Below are positions 6,476 to 6,631 of a stretch of DNA of 6,631 bases, piece after piece. Position 1 is the stretch's first letter; each line of letters opens with the position of its first letter. The position numbers and the translations under genes were made by a program. The notes below the pieces were generated by a model that ran no database searches, was not told the DNA's origin, and saw only the letters and a program-made list of their open reading frames with translations. Source of the stretch: Flavobacteriaceae bacterium (lineage in GTDB: Bacteria > Bacteroidota > Bacteroidia > Flavobacteriales > Flavobacteriaceae); contig JABDLH010000121.1 in assembly GCA_013003145.1 (NCBI GenBank), forward strand, positions 1 through 6,631, in the 5' to 3' direction.

Positions 6476-6631
6476 ATGCAGGACGGAATATATGCAAAGT
6501 TCAAAACTACCAAGGGTGATATCCTGGTGGAACTGACTTATGAAAAAACACCGGGCACAGTAGGAAACTTTGTGGCCCTGGCAGAAGGTAATATGCCTAA
6601 TAAAGCTAAAGCTGAGGGCGAACCATATTAC
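6476..6631 (+). CDS. Cyclophilin-type peptidyl-prolyl cis-trans isomerase, N-terminal part (3' truncated by window)
   Basis: Only the first 52 codons are in view, and the frame is open to the window end. The sequence starts MQDGIYAKFKTTKGDILVEL and continues with TPGTVGNFVALAEGN (about 26-40), the conserved first strand and helix of cyclophilin-type PPIases, which catalyse rotation of Xaa-Pro bonds during folding. There is no signal peptide or lipobox at this start, so this copy looks cytoplasmic, unlike many bacterial PpiA-type enzymes. Active-site residues (the FHR motif and the QFFIT region) lie beyond the window and cannot be checked. ATG 6476 is supported by the promoter box 20 bases upstream and by in-family sequence beginning right after it. 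No gene symbol is given because PPIase paralogues are not separable from this fragment. Confidence 0.85.
   Translation, partial: MQDGIYAKFKTTKGDILVELTYEKTPGTVGNFVALAEGNMPNKAKAEGEPYY

Noticed and set aside
1..6631. CRISPR array, transposon ends, tRNA or rRNA, toxin-antitoxin or defence genes
   Set aside because: Both strands are accounted for by recognisable chromosomal genes with short gaps. No spaced repeats, terminal inverted repeats, cloverleaf-like segments or small gene pairs were seen.

Overview
The window looks like ordinary chromosomal DNA from a marine-type member of the Bacteroidota, most probably the Flavobacteriaceae. Four things point there: closest family resemblances (an NtrC-type regulator without a DNA-binding domain, a DUF6268-like barrel, a PPK2 kinase, a PA-domain M28 peptidase), A-rich start regions with few Shine-Dalgarno sites, a good TAnnTTTG (-7) promoter box near the right end, and moderate GC. 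This assignment is inference; no rRNA or other taxonomic marker is present.

Left block, + strand (1-3250). The 3' end of an ABC-2 type permease (NatB/YhaP-like) shares one base with the start of an MscS-type mechanosensitive channel. This is followed almost without gap by a predicted outer-membrane beta-barrel protein (DUF6268-like), then after 12 bases by a sigma-54-type (NtrC family) response regulator. The four genes are packed tightly enough to be one transcript: three envelope proteins plus a regulator. No partner histidine kinase is in view.

Middle (3251-4145). A - strand gene converges on the regulator with only 20 bases between the stop codons, and a perfect 10-bp inverted repeat covers both stops. 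It encodes a small secreted, helical, cysteine-containing protein of unknown function. Its start lies in a divergent intergenic stretch of about 190 bases.

Right block, + strand (4146-6631). A PPK2-type polyphosphate kinase is followed 2 bases later by a secreted zinc peptidase of family M28 with a PA domain and a complete set of metal ligands. A short hairpin at the peptidase stop and a TAnnTTTG box then separate this pair from the start of a cyclophilin-type peptidyl-prolyl isomerase, which runs off the window.

I see no CRISPR array, mobile element, tRNA, rRNA or clear new system. The most interesting item is the regulator: a receiver plus AAA+ protein that ends before any helix-turn-helix and carries GAFTSA in place of GAFTGA.
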